A stretch of DNA of 64,000 nt from Apoda limacodes. Taxonomy: Eukaryota > Arthropoda > Insecta > Lepidoptera > Limacodidae. Position numbers and translations under genes: made by a program. Position 1 is the stretch's first letter. Each line of letters begins with the position of its first letter. The notes below the pieces were generated by a model. That model saw only the letters and a list, made by a program, of their open reading frames with translations, did no database searches and was not told where the DNA came from. This document shows, one piece after another, positions 10,369 to 21,372 of the stretch. The DNA is taken from positions 29,736,722 through 29,800,721 of the forward strand of contig OX291550.1 of NCBI GenBank assembly GCA_946406115.1. The letters are read 5' to 3'.

Positions 10369-10375
10369 TATAAGA
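10369..10375 (+). promoter_or_regulatory. TATA box of peptide gene copy 1
   Basis: TATAAGA, 104 bases before the start codon, embedded in 'tataagactg(c/a)agccca' that is conserved with 34524-34530. Transcription would begin about 30 bases downstream, leaving a 5' leader of about 80 bases. Confidence 0.5.
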
Positions 10376-10478
10376 CTGCAGCCCATTTCTTGCAAAACAC
10401 AAAGTTTTTGAGCGTCGACGCATAGCTACAGATAGTATAAGATTTTTAATTTTATTTAGTATACCGCTTAACGAAATT

Positions 10479-11926
10479 ATGACGAAGCTTACTTGTAAGT
10501 ATATATTATTTTTTCTATTTTCTGGCTTCACTTTTTCATTTTAGTAGCGAAATTCATGTATGTGTGTTTTGGAAAATAGCGAATAATATTGTGCTGTGAC
10601 GGTAAATCGATGAAGAAAGGAAAAATAAGTTTTAAAACAAGAACTTCTTCTGGTCTGTCAGAAATTGGCATTGGGTATATAATCACTCTTAAATGTAATA
10701 TTCACGGCGTATCGGCCACATTTGTAGAAAACCGCCTTAGTCAGGAGCAGCGCTGCGGCAATAGGTTCACTAAAGTGATCGGTGAAAATGAAATGGTGAC
10801 GGCTCAGTGGCACATTTTTCTGAATTTCTCCATATTTCGAAGGACACGTGAAACTTAACTTATTTTATGGGTGGCTTGAAAACTCTATTGCCTAGGTACT
10901 ATATTGAAAACGTCAGCCATTCCACGCATTTCGTGTCCTTGTTAATGGAGAGGCCTGTGCCCCTGCATTGGGGCTTATGACGGCTGAGCTAACAGTATAA
11001 AAGTTAAGTTATATGTACACAGACACGTAACCATTTGGCACAACTCATCTAGTTGAACATACCGTAGACAAAGAGCACATATCTATGAAAATACCATAGG
11101 TACAGAAAACATCTCTTTAAACATATCATAGGTAACAAATAATAAAAATAAACAATGTACAACAATTCTTTCAACTCAAAAGAGTGTGTTGTTTTTAGGG
11201 TTGCGTGCCCAAAAAGTAAAACGGGACCCTATTCCTAAAACTTCACTGTCCGTCCGTCTGTACGTCTCACCAAGGTGTATCTCATGAATCGTGATAGTTA
11301 GACATTGACATTTTTACAGATGATGTATTTCTGTTGCAGCTATAACGATAAATACTTAAAAAGAAAATAAAATAAATATTAAAGGGGGCTTTCATACGAC
11401 AAACGTGAATTTTTTGCTCGTTTTTGCTTGATATGGATAACGGCAACAGATAGACGCTAAAAATATTTACAGAATATTAAATTATTTATTCACTTTAAAA
11501 ATGAATAATTAAATTAAAATAAAACAAAAATATTGAAGCGGACTCCTATACAACAAACATGATTTTCTTGCTGTTTATATAGATAATGATACGGGACCCT
11601 TTGTGCGCGACCGGCAACTCGCACTTGGCCGGTTTCTTTTTCTCCCTCACCCCATTGTGTGGAATACAGTTAGATAGTTGTTTACATTATATGCACTTAA
11701 GTGTCTTCACACGAGGATTTATGTTGTGAAAGTCATTAGTATCATCATTTGGTTGGAACGTTAGTGAACAAATTGTGTCCTTTGTGTAGACGTGGCGTTG
11801 GCGGTAGCACTGATGCTGGTGATGTTCGTGTCTGCATCGGCGGCCACCACCTGCTACTGCTCGGGTGATGGAACAAAATCCGGCGATCAATGCCAGTATG
11901 TAGTATGTAGTTTATATTGTATGTAG
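10479..11926 (+). CDS. Small secreted cysteine-rich peptide, copy 1 (two exons)
   Basis: Exon 1 is 10479-10494, ending in a phase-1 codon before donor GTAAGT (10495-10500). Exon 2 is 11790-11926, after acceptor 'tttgtgtag'. The joined product is 50 residues. Residues 1-23 form a signal peptide: short basic start MTKLTY, hydrophobic core VALAVALMLVMFV, small residues SASA before the likely cut. The mature part begins near ATTCYCSGDG and has Cys at 27, 29, 40, 45 and 49. The second Cys of the C-terminal C-x-C pair seen in copy 2 is Tyr here, and the tail is built from a repeated TATGTAG-like sequence. An AATAAA lies at 11983. It is probably secreted, with a disulfide-stabilised fold. I do not recognise the family; antimicrobial or other extracellular roles are guesses. 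Support comes from conservation of all splice and start signals in the paralogue. Confidence 0.68.
11198..11634 (-). repeat. Lepidopteran CGGCCAAGTG-type repeat inside the peptide gene intron
   Basis: Reads on the minus strand from 'gaaaccggccaagtgcgagt' (ending at about 11634) to 'ggtcccgttttac' at about 11225. The same insertion sits at the same place in the intron of copy 2 (35320-35750), so it predates the gene duplication. Related copies on the plus strand are at 12890, 15385 and 23880. Confidence 0.65.
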
Positions 11927-11982
11927 CTACCGCATCAAAATCGACACAGTCTAAACCTTATTAATGTGACATTACTCATAGA

Positions 11983-11988
11983 AATAAA
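11983..11988 (+). terminator. Polyadenylation signal, peptide gene copy 1
   Basis: AATAAA 57 bases after the stop codon at 11924-11926. Copy 2 has its own at a similar distance. Confidence 0.5.
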
Positions 11989-12678
11989 TATTGTGTTTTG
12001 GGATTAAATTAAAAGCAATTTTCGCATATATATATATAATTGTGTGCTTACAAATAAAAGTCCTTGATGTCCCAGTGATTGCTCAGTGAGGATTATACGA
12101 ACTTAAATTTTGTTTATATTTTAATTTTAATTTGAAAATCTTGGCGCTTTCTTGGTGTCAATTGTAATTTAGGGCTCCTTTAGTAGGACCCCTTCAAGGA
12201 TATTAGGACAGACAGATGTGGTCCAGGTAGGTACAACAACAGTACCAATTTGAGGTGAGTAATCGCCTTGCAGTTTTATTATTATTTGGGTTTAGCTTTA
12301 CCTGTTACTAAGATAAAAAAGAATTCTCAAATTTTATTTACCGCTGTCGTAATCTAGTATTAAACCCTAGATTGTCTGTTTGTTTGTTTGTTGCTCCTTA
12401 CCTATTTAGTTTAGCTTTGTTGTCTAAATACTCTTTTCAAGTGATATAATAACAAAGATACTTAAAAATATGTTTAATTTATAATTTTAATTAATGCCTC
12501 TTCATGATTTATTTAACTTCCAATTTTATACATATCAATTCATATGCGTTATCTGTAAAAAATCTTATTGCGGTTACAATATAGCAGTATCAAAAAAGGA
12601 AAACCGTAGTTAAAGCCCTATAAATTGGCTTTTTATTTCTCTCACTAAGGTCAGTTGTGGGTTCCTGTCCTCTACCTA
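11989..12678. other. Non-coding AT-rich stretch
   Basis: No credible ORF, RNA gene or long repeat. There is a short (TA)n run near 12027 and a TTTG run near 12378. Confidence 0.5.
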
Positions 12679-12889
12679 TTAAGAGAATACGATCTGCGGC
12701 GCCTGGCTGCGTGCTCCATACGATTTTCCCTCCTTCCCTCTTGTTTCGACATTTACTGATCAAACAATATGATACTTTGTAGTAATGTTCTCAAGCCGAT
12801 TATGTTTGGCTAAAAATGTCTGTGGTTTTTCAATATCCTAATAAGATATTTATATGAGCTTTTAATCCTATTTTAAAACATTTGTATGA

Positions 12890-13430
12890 AAAACCGGCCA
12901 AGTGTGAGTTGGACTCGCGCATCGAGGGTTCCGTTTCTACCACCATTTATGTAATTCACAAACACAAACAAAAAAAAGTGCGCTACTAAGCGATCACCCA
13001 TTCAAGTACTGACCAAACCCGACGTTGCTTAACTTTGAATGTCGTTTCCGACAAACAAATTTGTTACTGTTTCTCTTAATAATAAGTTAGATGGCGCTGT
13101 GCCGGTAATTTAAATAAGTAATGGCTTGGGCCCGTGTCACACTTGACCGGTTTTTATTATTTGTTGTTATACTTTAGAGTTCACACTATTTTTCACTGCA
13201 AGTTTGAATTTTATATGTACTACGACAATGTGTTTCTTGTATGGGGATCCCCAAAAAATGTAACTTTTTATTATTTGTTAGATTATTATCCATTATAACT
13301 CATATTCTGTGCAAAACTCAGGCTTCTACCTATTTCCGTTTTAAAGATAGAGCCTTTAAACTGACAGTCCGACGGACAGAGCGTAGGCTTAATAATAGGG
13401 CTCCGTTCGCACCCTCTAGGAACGAAACCC
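12890..13430 (+). repeat. Lepidopteran CGGCCAAGTG-type repeat
   Basis: Begins 'aaaccggccaagtgtgagtt' and includes 'tagatggcgctgtgccgg' and 'cttgtatggggatcccc'. It ends near the 'ctgacagtccgacggacaga' motif. It is a close direct copy of 23880-24370. No coding content. Confidence 0.7.
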
Positions 13431-14617
13431 TAAAAACTAGACATAAATTACTTTAAAACTAAACAATTAAAAAAAACTGGCACACTGCATACATAGGTAT
13501 TAATTCAAGGAACGCGTCTTCAAATGTCATGGCGTTTAATAAGTAATAGTACAGTAAATGACGATTTTTGGCTAGCAATTCTTTCAAGAAAGATGGATTT
13601 TGCTGAAATTTTGACAGTAAGTAGGGAATACACCAAAAAGCAAAATCTACCCTATGCCAAGGTGTGCTTTTTCGCGGGGGGTGAATACCATCCCAACTAG
13701 GGGGAGGTAATTAAAAAAAAAACTCCAGGAATCGATAGACAGATGGATTTTAAGCTTAAAATGTTCCGCAGAAGTTTTTCGAAAAATCTATACTTTTTGA
13801 GATATTCGTGATCGAAAATGTTAATTTTTTTCGAAAATAACGACGCTTTTTCACATATAACTCATAAACTATTGATTTAATCAAAAAATTTGTAGTTATC
13901 AAAATGGTAGGTTATGAAAAATTAAAGAATTTATTTTTAAATTATTAATAAAGAACATTAAAAAACCTTTAAAATGCGTTTCTTTAAAGTTCTCTTGCTT
14001 AAAAACTAACGGAGTTAAGACGAAAATAAAGTTGGTTTATATTTTTTTTTTACGAGAAAAATCAACAATGAAACGCATCTTATTATTACCCTAATTGGAA
14101 TTAAATGTTAAAAATGTAAAAATGACTTTATCTTGACCTTATAAATATGATCCAAAAGTTTGACCGATTTAAAATGCTTATTTTTGAAAAAACATATCAT
14201 CAAAGTGAACTAGGTATTTTTGAAATATTAAAAAAAATTTACTTTTTTCAAATTAACTCAGAAAATAAACCATATACGTAAAAAATGCTAGAGTACAAAA
14301 AGTTAGCATTTTTATTAAAAAATTTTTTTTTTTTAATTTTTTTACTGTCCCTTAAAAATTCTTCGAGATATGGCTTGTAAAACTTAGCATTGATACGAAA
14401 TCAGTGCCGCCCTTGAGCCGTTTCACCGTTGACCTTTATAAAATTAAGGGTTTTAGAAATATAAAACTTACATGAGCTTATAGGCGATGGAATCTCCTAC
14501 AAATAATTTTATCTCTCTAGGCCAAAATGCATCCGAGAAAACTTTAAAAAACCAAACGCATTTTTTTTTAATTTCGTTGCATCAAGATTTTGGAGCAGAG
14601 AACTGATGAAGGGGTCT

Positions 14618-14643
14618 TGTGTGTGTGTTTGTGTGTATGTATG

Positions 14644-14674
<31 letters not shown>
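14618..14674. repeat. (TG)n/(TA)n microsatellite
   Basis: A TG-rich run passing through GTATGTATG into about 15 TA units, ending 'atatgtggcg'. It produces short fake ORFs on both strands. Confidence 0.95.
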
Positions 14675-14676
<2 letters not shown>

Positions 14677-15384
14677 GCGTTTCCCCCCCTTCACAAACTC
14701 AACGCGATGCAAAACCAACATCTACTAGCCGAGCTCAAAGGCTCTAGGCTAGGTTGTACAATCTTTTTACCGTCATTTACTGTACTATAAGTGTAGTTTG
14801 TATGAAGCTCGCCGAGAGGCGCCGCGAATCGTATTCTCTGTAAATATAATACCCACTAAAAGAACGGACTACAGACTGCAGTTACAGATAATTGTGAGTT
14901 AAAAGAAAACTAAAGTTTAAATCAATATTCACCGTGGAACTCCTTTATATATTCGTACATATTCGTAATATAGTAATTATTGGTTACAGGATGGTGTGTA
15001 GTGGTTAAGGTGAGCAGGCCAACGAAGGTTAATGTTATGAACGCTGATGTCTACAACAAAGACAAACATTGTAACTTCAAAAATAAACCCGTATCTCTTA
15101 ATTAACTGTTTTATTATTTATCATAAAAGATCATGTTCTAAACTCCGGACTGACTCTGAACTCCTGACTGACTCATCGACGTCGAGCTAAATTTACACTG
15201 AACCTAGGAACATGATATTTTGAACTGATAAGGCAATTTACTCACAAACATCGGCTAATTCTAAATTTTCTATTTTTGCAAGACATGTTTTGATACACTG
15301 TAACATTAACTTCTACTAGACAAGCTTTTTAAGTTTATAATTTACTTCATCAATATAGGACTACCTCAGGAGCATACTCTTTCG

Positions 15385-15765
15385 AATAAACCGACCAACT
15401 GCAAGTCAGACTCGCGCACGAAGGGATCCGTACCATTATTTATAAAAACGGAAAAAGAATCATGTTCATTGTATGGGAGCCCCCCTTAAATATTTGTTTT
15501 ACTTCAATTTAATTATTTATTTCCAAAGTAAATATATATAACTAGCGTCTACCTGTTGCCGTTATTAATGTCGAGCAAAAACGAGCACAAAAATCATGTT
15601 TGTTGTATAGGAGCCCTATTTTTTAATAATCTGATGTTATAGCGGCAAAAGAAATACATCTTCTTTCTTTGACTATGAGATACAGCCTGGTGACAGACGG
15701 ACGGACAGCGAAGTTTTGGTAATAGGGTCCCGTTTTACCTACGGGGAATCTATCACAATTGACGG
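15385..15765 (+). repeat. Diverged CGGCCAAGTG-type repeat
   Basis: Starts 'aaccgaccaactgcaagtca' with 'ctcgcgcacgaagggatccg' and ends 'tagggtcccgttttacctac'. It is the same family as 11198-11634 in the opposite orientation. Confidence 0.6.
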
Positions 15766-16053
15766 AGAAATCGGTGGACATACATAAAAAAAATATATCC
15801 GTCGAACATAGAACCTCCACTCTCGTAGAATTGATAATAAAAAAAAATTTAAGAAAAGTTTCCAAAAAAGGGTTTTTATGATAAAAAAAAATTGTATCAT
15901 TTGTTTTTCGACACTCATTTGTTTTTTAGATAACGTTAATTTTGCTAAAAAAATGTTATACTATCACTGGATCTTTTTTTTAATATAAAATAGTTTGTAA
16001 ATATATTTTGTTTAAATTAATAACTAACCGGACTGTTGCTACTAAAAAGGTAT

Positions 16054-16088
16054 CAATAGTTCGGTGCTTTGTCACAACCGAACTATTG
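16054..16088. repeat. Perfect 12-bp inverted repeat, 11-base loop
   Basis: CAATAGTTCGGT (16054-16065) pairs with ACCGAACTATTG (16077-16088). Further TTCGGT and ACCGGAC words surround it from 16024 to 16135, giving a nested palindromic cluster. Confidence 0.6.
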
Positions 16089-17267
16089 CAACTTAAATTT
16101 TCAGAAGTTCGGTCAACCGGACTAACAACCGGCTGCCTTATTAACAATGAGTTAGCAAGAAATTGTTAACGCGCCGTGCCTGCGCAAGCAGTTCGCGGTA
16201 TTGCTCTAGACATCGAATTATGTATGGAAATTGCGTACTGGCGGCTACGAAAACGCTCAGCGATCAGCTTTGTTGTCGTACGCAAAATCGTATTTCCTAT
16301 CTCTACTGTTACGTTACATATCTGTCCATCATTTTAAATGTTTGAACACAGGTTGAAAGTGCATTTTCAAAGTACGGAACTAGCACCATCTATTAGGCAG
16401 TAGCGATATTAACTAAAAATGCTGCCGGCGTTGCTTCTTTTTGATTTTGCCCTTTAATGTTGGAATTTGTAAACTGTTATGATCGTTTTACACATAGTTT
16501 TTTATTAATAAAACTTAAAGAACTGTGTATTTTCAGAAACTTGATATGTAATGTCCTTTTTTAAATGACTGTCATAAACAAACATACACATACATATTAT
16601 TATTGTAGATAGTCTTTAGAAACAATGAATTTTATATTTTACATTTTGGGGTATTAGGAAATTCTTGAAATGTAACACTGCCTTGGTTAACTTGGAAATG
16701 GAAAGCTTTAAAATTAGGTTATTTAGAAATTCAAAAAGTAATTTCCTGAAACTGTGCCGTTAAAAAAAGGCACATTGATTCGTCGTCTTGTTTTACTTTT
16801 TCTTTACCTAGTACCTACAAAGTAAACAATTACGAAATCCATGAGGAAGGTTGGTGTTATAGTAGATGTAGAAGGTGTTATTCTTTCAATCTAAAAAAAT
16901 TATCTTTGTGGCATCTTCCAAAACCACGTCGTACCTGAGGGCTTAGGTACTCTGGACAACAATAATTCCAATCGAAAGTATGTAAACAAATCTTAGTATA
17001 GTCATGGGCGTAGCCAGAACCGGGCAGGGGGAAGGGCAGCTGCCGGACTTGGGTTGGCATATTTTTGGGATAATTTAGTCATATAAAACGTACCTATTCG
17101 GATCACCGGCATGTTTTACTGCTACTACAATGCACCGTCTTTCAACAGTCGTTCGTTCAACCTTCCACATGTAAAGGCAGTTCGTAAGTGTTTTGATGTT
17201 AAGTTGTGTTGGCGCGCCATTCCTTCAGTAGCGATTTTGTACGGTCGCCACTACAGGATCGTCTAAA

Positions 17268-17456
17268 GGTGCGTACAGATTATTTGCAACACACAATGCA
17301 ATGCAAAATTCCCCGCATATTTTAATGTGTTCGCGAACGCACAAAAATCAACTGCACCCACGCTACGTGTATTCGCAGGGCGCGCATTGGTTCCTGCCTA
17401 TTGTCGGCGTTTTTCGACTAACGCTTTCAGTGCGCGCAGTGTAATCTGGACGTAAA
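17268..17456. mobile_element. Possible MITE (about 190 bp)
   Basis: 'ggtgcgtacagatta' on the left faces 'taatctggacgta' on the right, an imperfect inverted pair around a CAGATTA core. No internal ORF. Confidence 0.4.
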
Positions 17457-17730
17457 CTCCCGCGGAGGGAGTCCGGCTTGGGTTGTCGCTCTTGGGGTAG
17501 TCCCTTTGACCAGTGTGAGCCTTGAACCCGAAGGTGAGTCAGCGCCAGGAAGGGAGTTCCACGTTGCGCGGTTGCGATTGCAAGAGAGTGGGGGCGAGAA
17601 GCGCCATGGCACTCTTTGATACCTCATGTATCCGTTCGTTCACCGACGAACCTGGGGACGTCGGCGTCATGTAAGGGGGGGATGCCCTATTAGGGAAGGT
17701 CGTTGAGACTAATCTCGCTATCCATCCGGG
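17437..17730 (-). pseudogene. 3' fragment of jockey-like LINE (family 3)
   Basis: The minus strand matches the end of the element at 46300-47780. Both share 'gcgagattagtctcaacgac', RYQRV..FSP...CNRN and NSLPGADSPSGSRLTL versus NSPPGADSPSCSRLTL. Only the extreme 3' portion remains. Confidence 0.65.
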
Positions 17731-17827
17731 GATGAAGAGCAGAAGTGCCTCTATACCTATGCAGTTTTACCATATGAATAATAATGAAGTGCCTGCAATG
17801 CCATTTTTTGCCGTATGAAAATAACAT

Positions 17828-19068
17828 CAAGGTGGCGTACTTTCTCCTCTTCTTTTCTCTATTTTTATTAACTCCCTCACCAATCTTATTACCTCTTCCT
17901 TTCATCTGTACGCTGACTACCTTCAATTGTACTGCCACTTCGAACCGAACCGAATAGCATAATTAACGCGATTAATAATTTCAATGAGAATTTATGTCAC
18001 ATCAGTGAATGGGCAAAATCATTCGGGCTTCTTGTTAATCCCAAAAAATCACAAGCGTTAATTATAGGCAGCAGATATATGCGAAGCTTTGTAACATCAT
18101 CTCCTCTACCAATTATATACAACGGTACACAACTGCCATACACAAATTGTGCCAAAAATTTAGGAATCCTGATAGATCACAATCTTTCCTGGGATGCACA
18201 AGTCAATGAAGTTAGCAAACGCACACATTTTGCTTTTCACAGTCTTAAGTGCCTTCAGAATTTTTACCCATAAATGCTAAAATCAGTTTAACTCAATCTC
18301 TCCTTCTTCCCCTTCTTGATTATGCTGACAATTGTTACATTGATGCCACATAGGAGCTTTTAAACAAACTTGAGCGACTCCAAAATTTAAGCATCCGATT
18401 CATTTTAAAATTGCGGTAGACAGATAACATTTCTCAGTATAGAAAAAGGCTCAAGTGGCTCCCAATCCGTCTTCGCCGGAACACTCATGTCCTGTCTTTA
18501 CTGTATAATCTTCTTTGCAATCCCTTAACCCCAAGCTATTTACGTGAACATTTTAATTTTCTTTTCTCCAAAGATAAACAAGCCAGATCTCATACATCAC
18601 TCTTATTAAAAACTCCTTCTCACAACACCACTTTTTACGGTAACTCTTTTACTGTCCAGGCTATTAGGCTTTGGAACTCACTGCCTCATACTGTAAGATA
18701 CAGTCAATCTATTGGCATTTTTAAAAAGAAACTGAAAGACTACTTATTACCTTTCACTTCCTTAAACACTGTTATTTTACTTTATATATATATATAATAT
18801 TATTTGTGTTATAATCATTATTTAAAGTAGGTATATAAGTAATTATTATGTATTAGGATGAGACTATATTTAAGTATACATAATTTATATGTCTATTTTG
18901 TAATCGCAGTGCACATGTATTACCCGCTCACTTTGTACAGCTCTCACTTTCTTGGGTCAGCTGTAAGAGATAAGCTTGACCTATGTACATTGTTATCTTT
19001 GTATTGTATATGTTGTAAGTGTCCTATAATTGTGTACATGAAATAAAAAAAAGACAAAATAAAAAAAA
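17828..19068 (+). mobile_element. 5'-truncated LINE insertion with AACAT target duplication
   Basis: The boundaries are visible directly: AACAT at 17823-17827 and again at 19069-19073, with an A-rich 3' end (19041-19068) before the second copy. The matching uninterrupted sequence 'gccgtatgaaaacaacattt' survives at about 20145. The content is the RT C-terminal half. Confidence 0.75.
17880..18760 (+). pseudogene. LINE reverse transcriptase, C-terminal half
   Basis: Frameshifted RT. The catalytic box reads YADYLQLY (17909 on), so the second Asp of YADD is Tyr. Next come ISEWAKSFGLLVNPKKSQAL, NLGILIDHNLSWDAQVNEVS, LLLPLLDYADNCYIDA, LSIRFILKLR (then a stop) and WLPIRLRRNTHVLSLLYNLL. The C-terminus includes AIRLWNSLPHTVRYSQSIG and FKKKLKDYLL. 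This is CR1/jockey-group architecture but a different family from the others here. Confidence 0.8.
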
Positions 19069-19121
19069 AACATTTTATACCTAGTCTGCCCCTCCTAGCC
19101 CAAAAGCTGGCTACGCCCATG

Positions 19122-19395
19122 GTTATCGGTGTAGGATTTCACCGGAATCTTCTCAATTATAAAAAGAATCCGACTCACGCTTGACGTTTTCAAGTAACCT
19201 ATGTCTTTCCCATGGACTAAAACTATCTCGATGCCAAATTTTCCTGCGGTTCTACCCGCCCTAAATCCGATTATCGGTGTAGGATTTCAACGGCAACTCC
19301 TCAATTATAGAAAAAAAAGCGACTCACACTTGACGTTTTCAAGTACTCTACGTCAGAGAAATAGAAAGACAGACAGAGTTACCTTCGCTTTTATG
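19122..19395 (+). repeat. Two degenerate ~145-bp tandem units of the R-type tail
   Basis: 'ttatcggtgtaggatttca' occurs at about 19123 and 19269, each followed by 'gactcac(g/a)cttgacgttttc'. The same units are in repeat R (about 258-500). The block ends at a GACAGACAGA motif like lepidopteran LINE tails. Confidence 0.6.
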
Positions 19396-20088
19396 ATATT
19401 AGTTTGGACTACTTGACCCAGAAACAGCAGGTAAGAGCACTGCAGTAAAGACGTGACGAAGCTTCCTAAATCCTGCCCCACCTAAATGGACCCTCCTTAT
19501 CGGCTTCTTTTTTGAAATGATTGTTACCCATTTGCAATATTATATCATCGTCAGAAAATTGTAGGTCTTAGATTAACTCGCTGTTTACATTTACTTATGC
19601 CTTGTCTTTTCCAGTTATCAAGATTTAAAAACATCAGTGCGATTATAAACAGTTTTCGAGGACATGATATCCCCCGTTTCACTCCTTTTTGTAGCTGGAT
19701 AGATCATGTTTGACTATTTTGTAGAACTGATTTCGTTGTCGTATCACACAGCAGACATCTCAATCACCTCAACGTATTGCCAGTCAACTTTCTCATAGTT
19801 CACAGAAGCTTGACATATGGGCTGATATCCAAGGACGTCTTCTATATAGTCTGCCTCACTGTTTGGATGTGCTATGTTGTCGTAACCCTCCTATTCAGGT
19901 GGTTGAATATCTTTCAAGACAGGCAAGAAGTTTTCCAATCTATTTGTGATAATGACCCCCCCGAAATAGCTTATAAATATGGCCAGATCTGGCAATAATT
20001 TTTCAGCCGAGTGTTGTCTCCCTTATTGAAAAATAGGTTCAAAATGTCATGTATTAAAATCAAGCAATCAATCAAGTACCTGCATGCC

Positions 20089-20170
20089 TATGGAGTTTTA
20101 CCATATAAATAATAAAGAAGTAAAGTGCCTACAATGCTATTTTTGCCGTATGAAAACAACATTTTATACC
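20089..20170 (+). repeat. Empty-site homologue of the LINE target at 17.8 kb
   Basis: 'gagttttaccatat(a/g)aataata' through 'gccgtatgaaaacaacattttatacc' matches 17757-17827 joined to 19069-19080, with no LINE between. Confidence 0.65.
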
Positions 20171-21334
20171 ATTTCTGCCCACCAATATCTTATATTTTTT
20201 CTGGTTTCAGTATTAAAGAGATGATGTTGATGTATTATTTCAGGTTGCCTGTCACTGTCATAACCAGTGAAGTAATATCTTGGAAATGCAAGTTAAAGAA
20301 AGTGAACTGTAGACGCACTATTAGCAAAAGTCTTACAAAAAACAAGTACTGAAAACATCAACAAAAAGATCATTGCTGCTTTAAATGAGTCGAATATTGT
20401 AGCGGGATACCACAGTAGAATTAGAATAAGTAAAAGAATTGAAATAATGCAATAAAAAAAATAATTAAAATTCTTCTCAATTTATTTTGTGCTATTATTC
20501 AACTAAAACCTATCACTTCATTTCTGTTCTATCATTATTAAAATGTCTTATACTTATTATTTCAGTGAACTGCTGAACGATGTGATGATTTTCCTAACAT
20601 ATCAGCCTTACAAACACTGCTAGATATAGGTGTATCCCATGTATTTCTTAAACAAATTGGTCTGTACCACTTAAATTCATCTAGGACAACCCTCTAGGTT
20701 GTCAGTCCACCTGGTCCTACCACATTCAGTTGGAATTGATGGTGGCATGAGAATGAAGAAGATTTCATTATTCTTATGACTACGGTCTCTAATCAAGAAC
20801 CTTTTTTTTCCTTTGTTAATAAGTTCTACGAGGACTCTTGTTACTCTGTAAAGGATCTCCAAGCGTTGCATTTTCTATTGCCTGAAGAGTAGTTTTGAGC
20901 TTATGAGGTGAACAGTCCTGAGTACTAGTCAGAATTTTATAAAATTTCCCACTTTTGACCTATTCACTTGGCGAAAGCTGCAGCTGGTTGACAAAAGCTT
21001 ATCATGGTTGAAGATGATCTAGCAGCTAGAGTAAGGCTTGCTTTTTACTAAAGGCCATCATCTATTGTAGTAGCTAATGTTGACTGCAATCTTTTAATAT
21101 TAATTTGCTACACTTAAATTTTAACCTGAGCCCTTAAAAGTTCTAGAAGTGGTTACACAATAAAAACTTGTGTATTCATTATATTTAGTGTATGGTTTGT
21201 TCATACACTCTTTAAGTCATCATCAACCAACAATTATGAACTTTAGTTGTAAATAAGTTGTTGGTAAGTGATAGGTCAATAGTTTTATTGCTAGTGATGC
21301 CCTAGTTGATGCAAGTGTCCATAGGCTGCTATTT

Positions 21335-21372
21335 ACCATCAGGCGGACCGCAAGCTTGTGCTATAAAAAAAA
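21335..21372 (+). repeat. Family-2 LINE 3' tail scrap
   Basis: 'taccatcaggcggaccgcaa' then 'gtgctataaaaaaa'. It is a 5'-truncated tail with internal loss of the 'gccaccttagtgg' part. Confidence 0.65.

Larger units (their letters stand above)
9655..12000 (+). repeat. 2.3-kb duplicated gene module, copy 1
   Basis: Collinear with 33805-36120 from 'aaatatataaact' upstream to the polyadenylation region downstream. The match includes promoter, both exons and the intron of the small peptide gene, so this is a gene duplication rather than a transposon copy. Identity is high overall but drops in the mature-peptide codons. The intron contains the lepidopteran 'ggagaggcctgtgcccctgc' repeat near 10950. 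Confidence 0.8.
12679..14842. mobile_element. TIR element with TTAA left flank, 2.2 kb, no transposase
   Basis: The left end 'gagaatacgatctgcggcgcc' follows TTAA at 12679-12682. The right end (14792-14839) is its inverted complement ('ggcgccgcgaatcgtattct'), with arms of about 45 bases, imperfect. The right flank reads GTAA, so the TTAA duplication is only partial. A short relative lies at 45213-45599 and a lone left end at 48085. The interior holds a nested lepidopteran repeat, long non-coding AT-rich DNA and a microsatellite. A TTAA target would suggest piggyBac-type mobilisation, but the terminal bases do not look like classic piggyBac. Confidence 0.55.
14843..17002. other. Non-coding stretch with scattered repeats
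   Basis: No gene recognised. It holds a repeat copy (15385-15765), a hairpin cluster (16024-16135) and AT-rich filler. Confidence 0.5.
17003..19121. mobile_element. TIR element carrying LINE insertions
   Basis: CATGGGCGTAGCCAG (17003-17017) is perfectly inverted at 19107-19121; the following 25 bases are imperfectly complementary. The interior contains a small MITE, an inverted jockey fragment and a LINE insertion (17828-19068). Without the LINE the element is about 0.9 kb and lacks a transposase. A homologous scrap without the LINE lies at 20089-20170. Confidence 0.6.

Noticed and set aside
10589..10858. 89-residue plus frame in the intron of peptide gene copy 1
   Set aside because: The homologous intron of copy 2 has stops in that frame, so it is not conserved coding sequence.
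14509..14790. Frames on both strands across the TA microsatellite
   Set aside because: Produced by IYIYIY/TQTHTQ repeats.
19777..19998. 73-residue hydrophobic frame
   Set aside because: No homology pattern, no conserved copy, AT-rich context; likely chance.
20240..20640. Exons after two 'ttatttcag' words
   Set aside because: No donor, no open frame of consistent phase and no recognisable protein after them.
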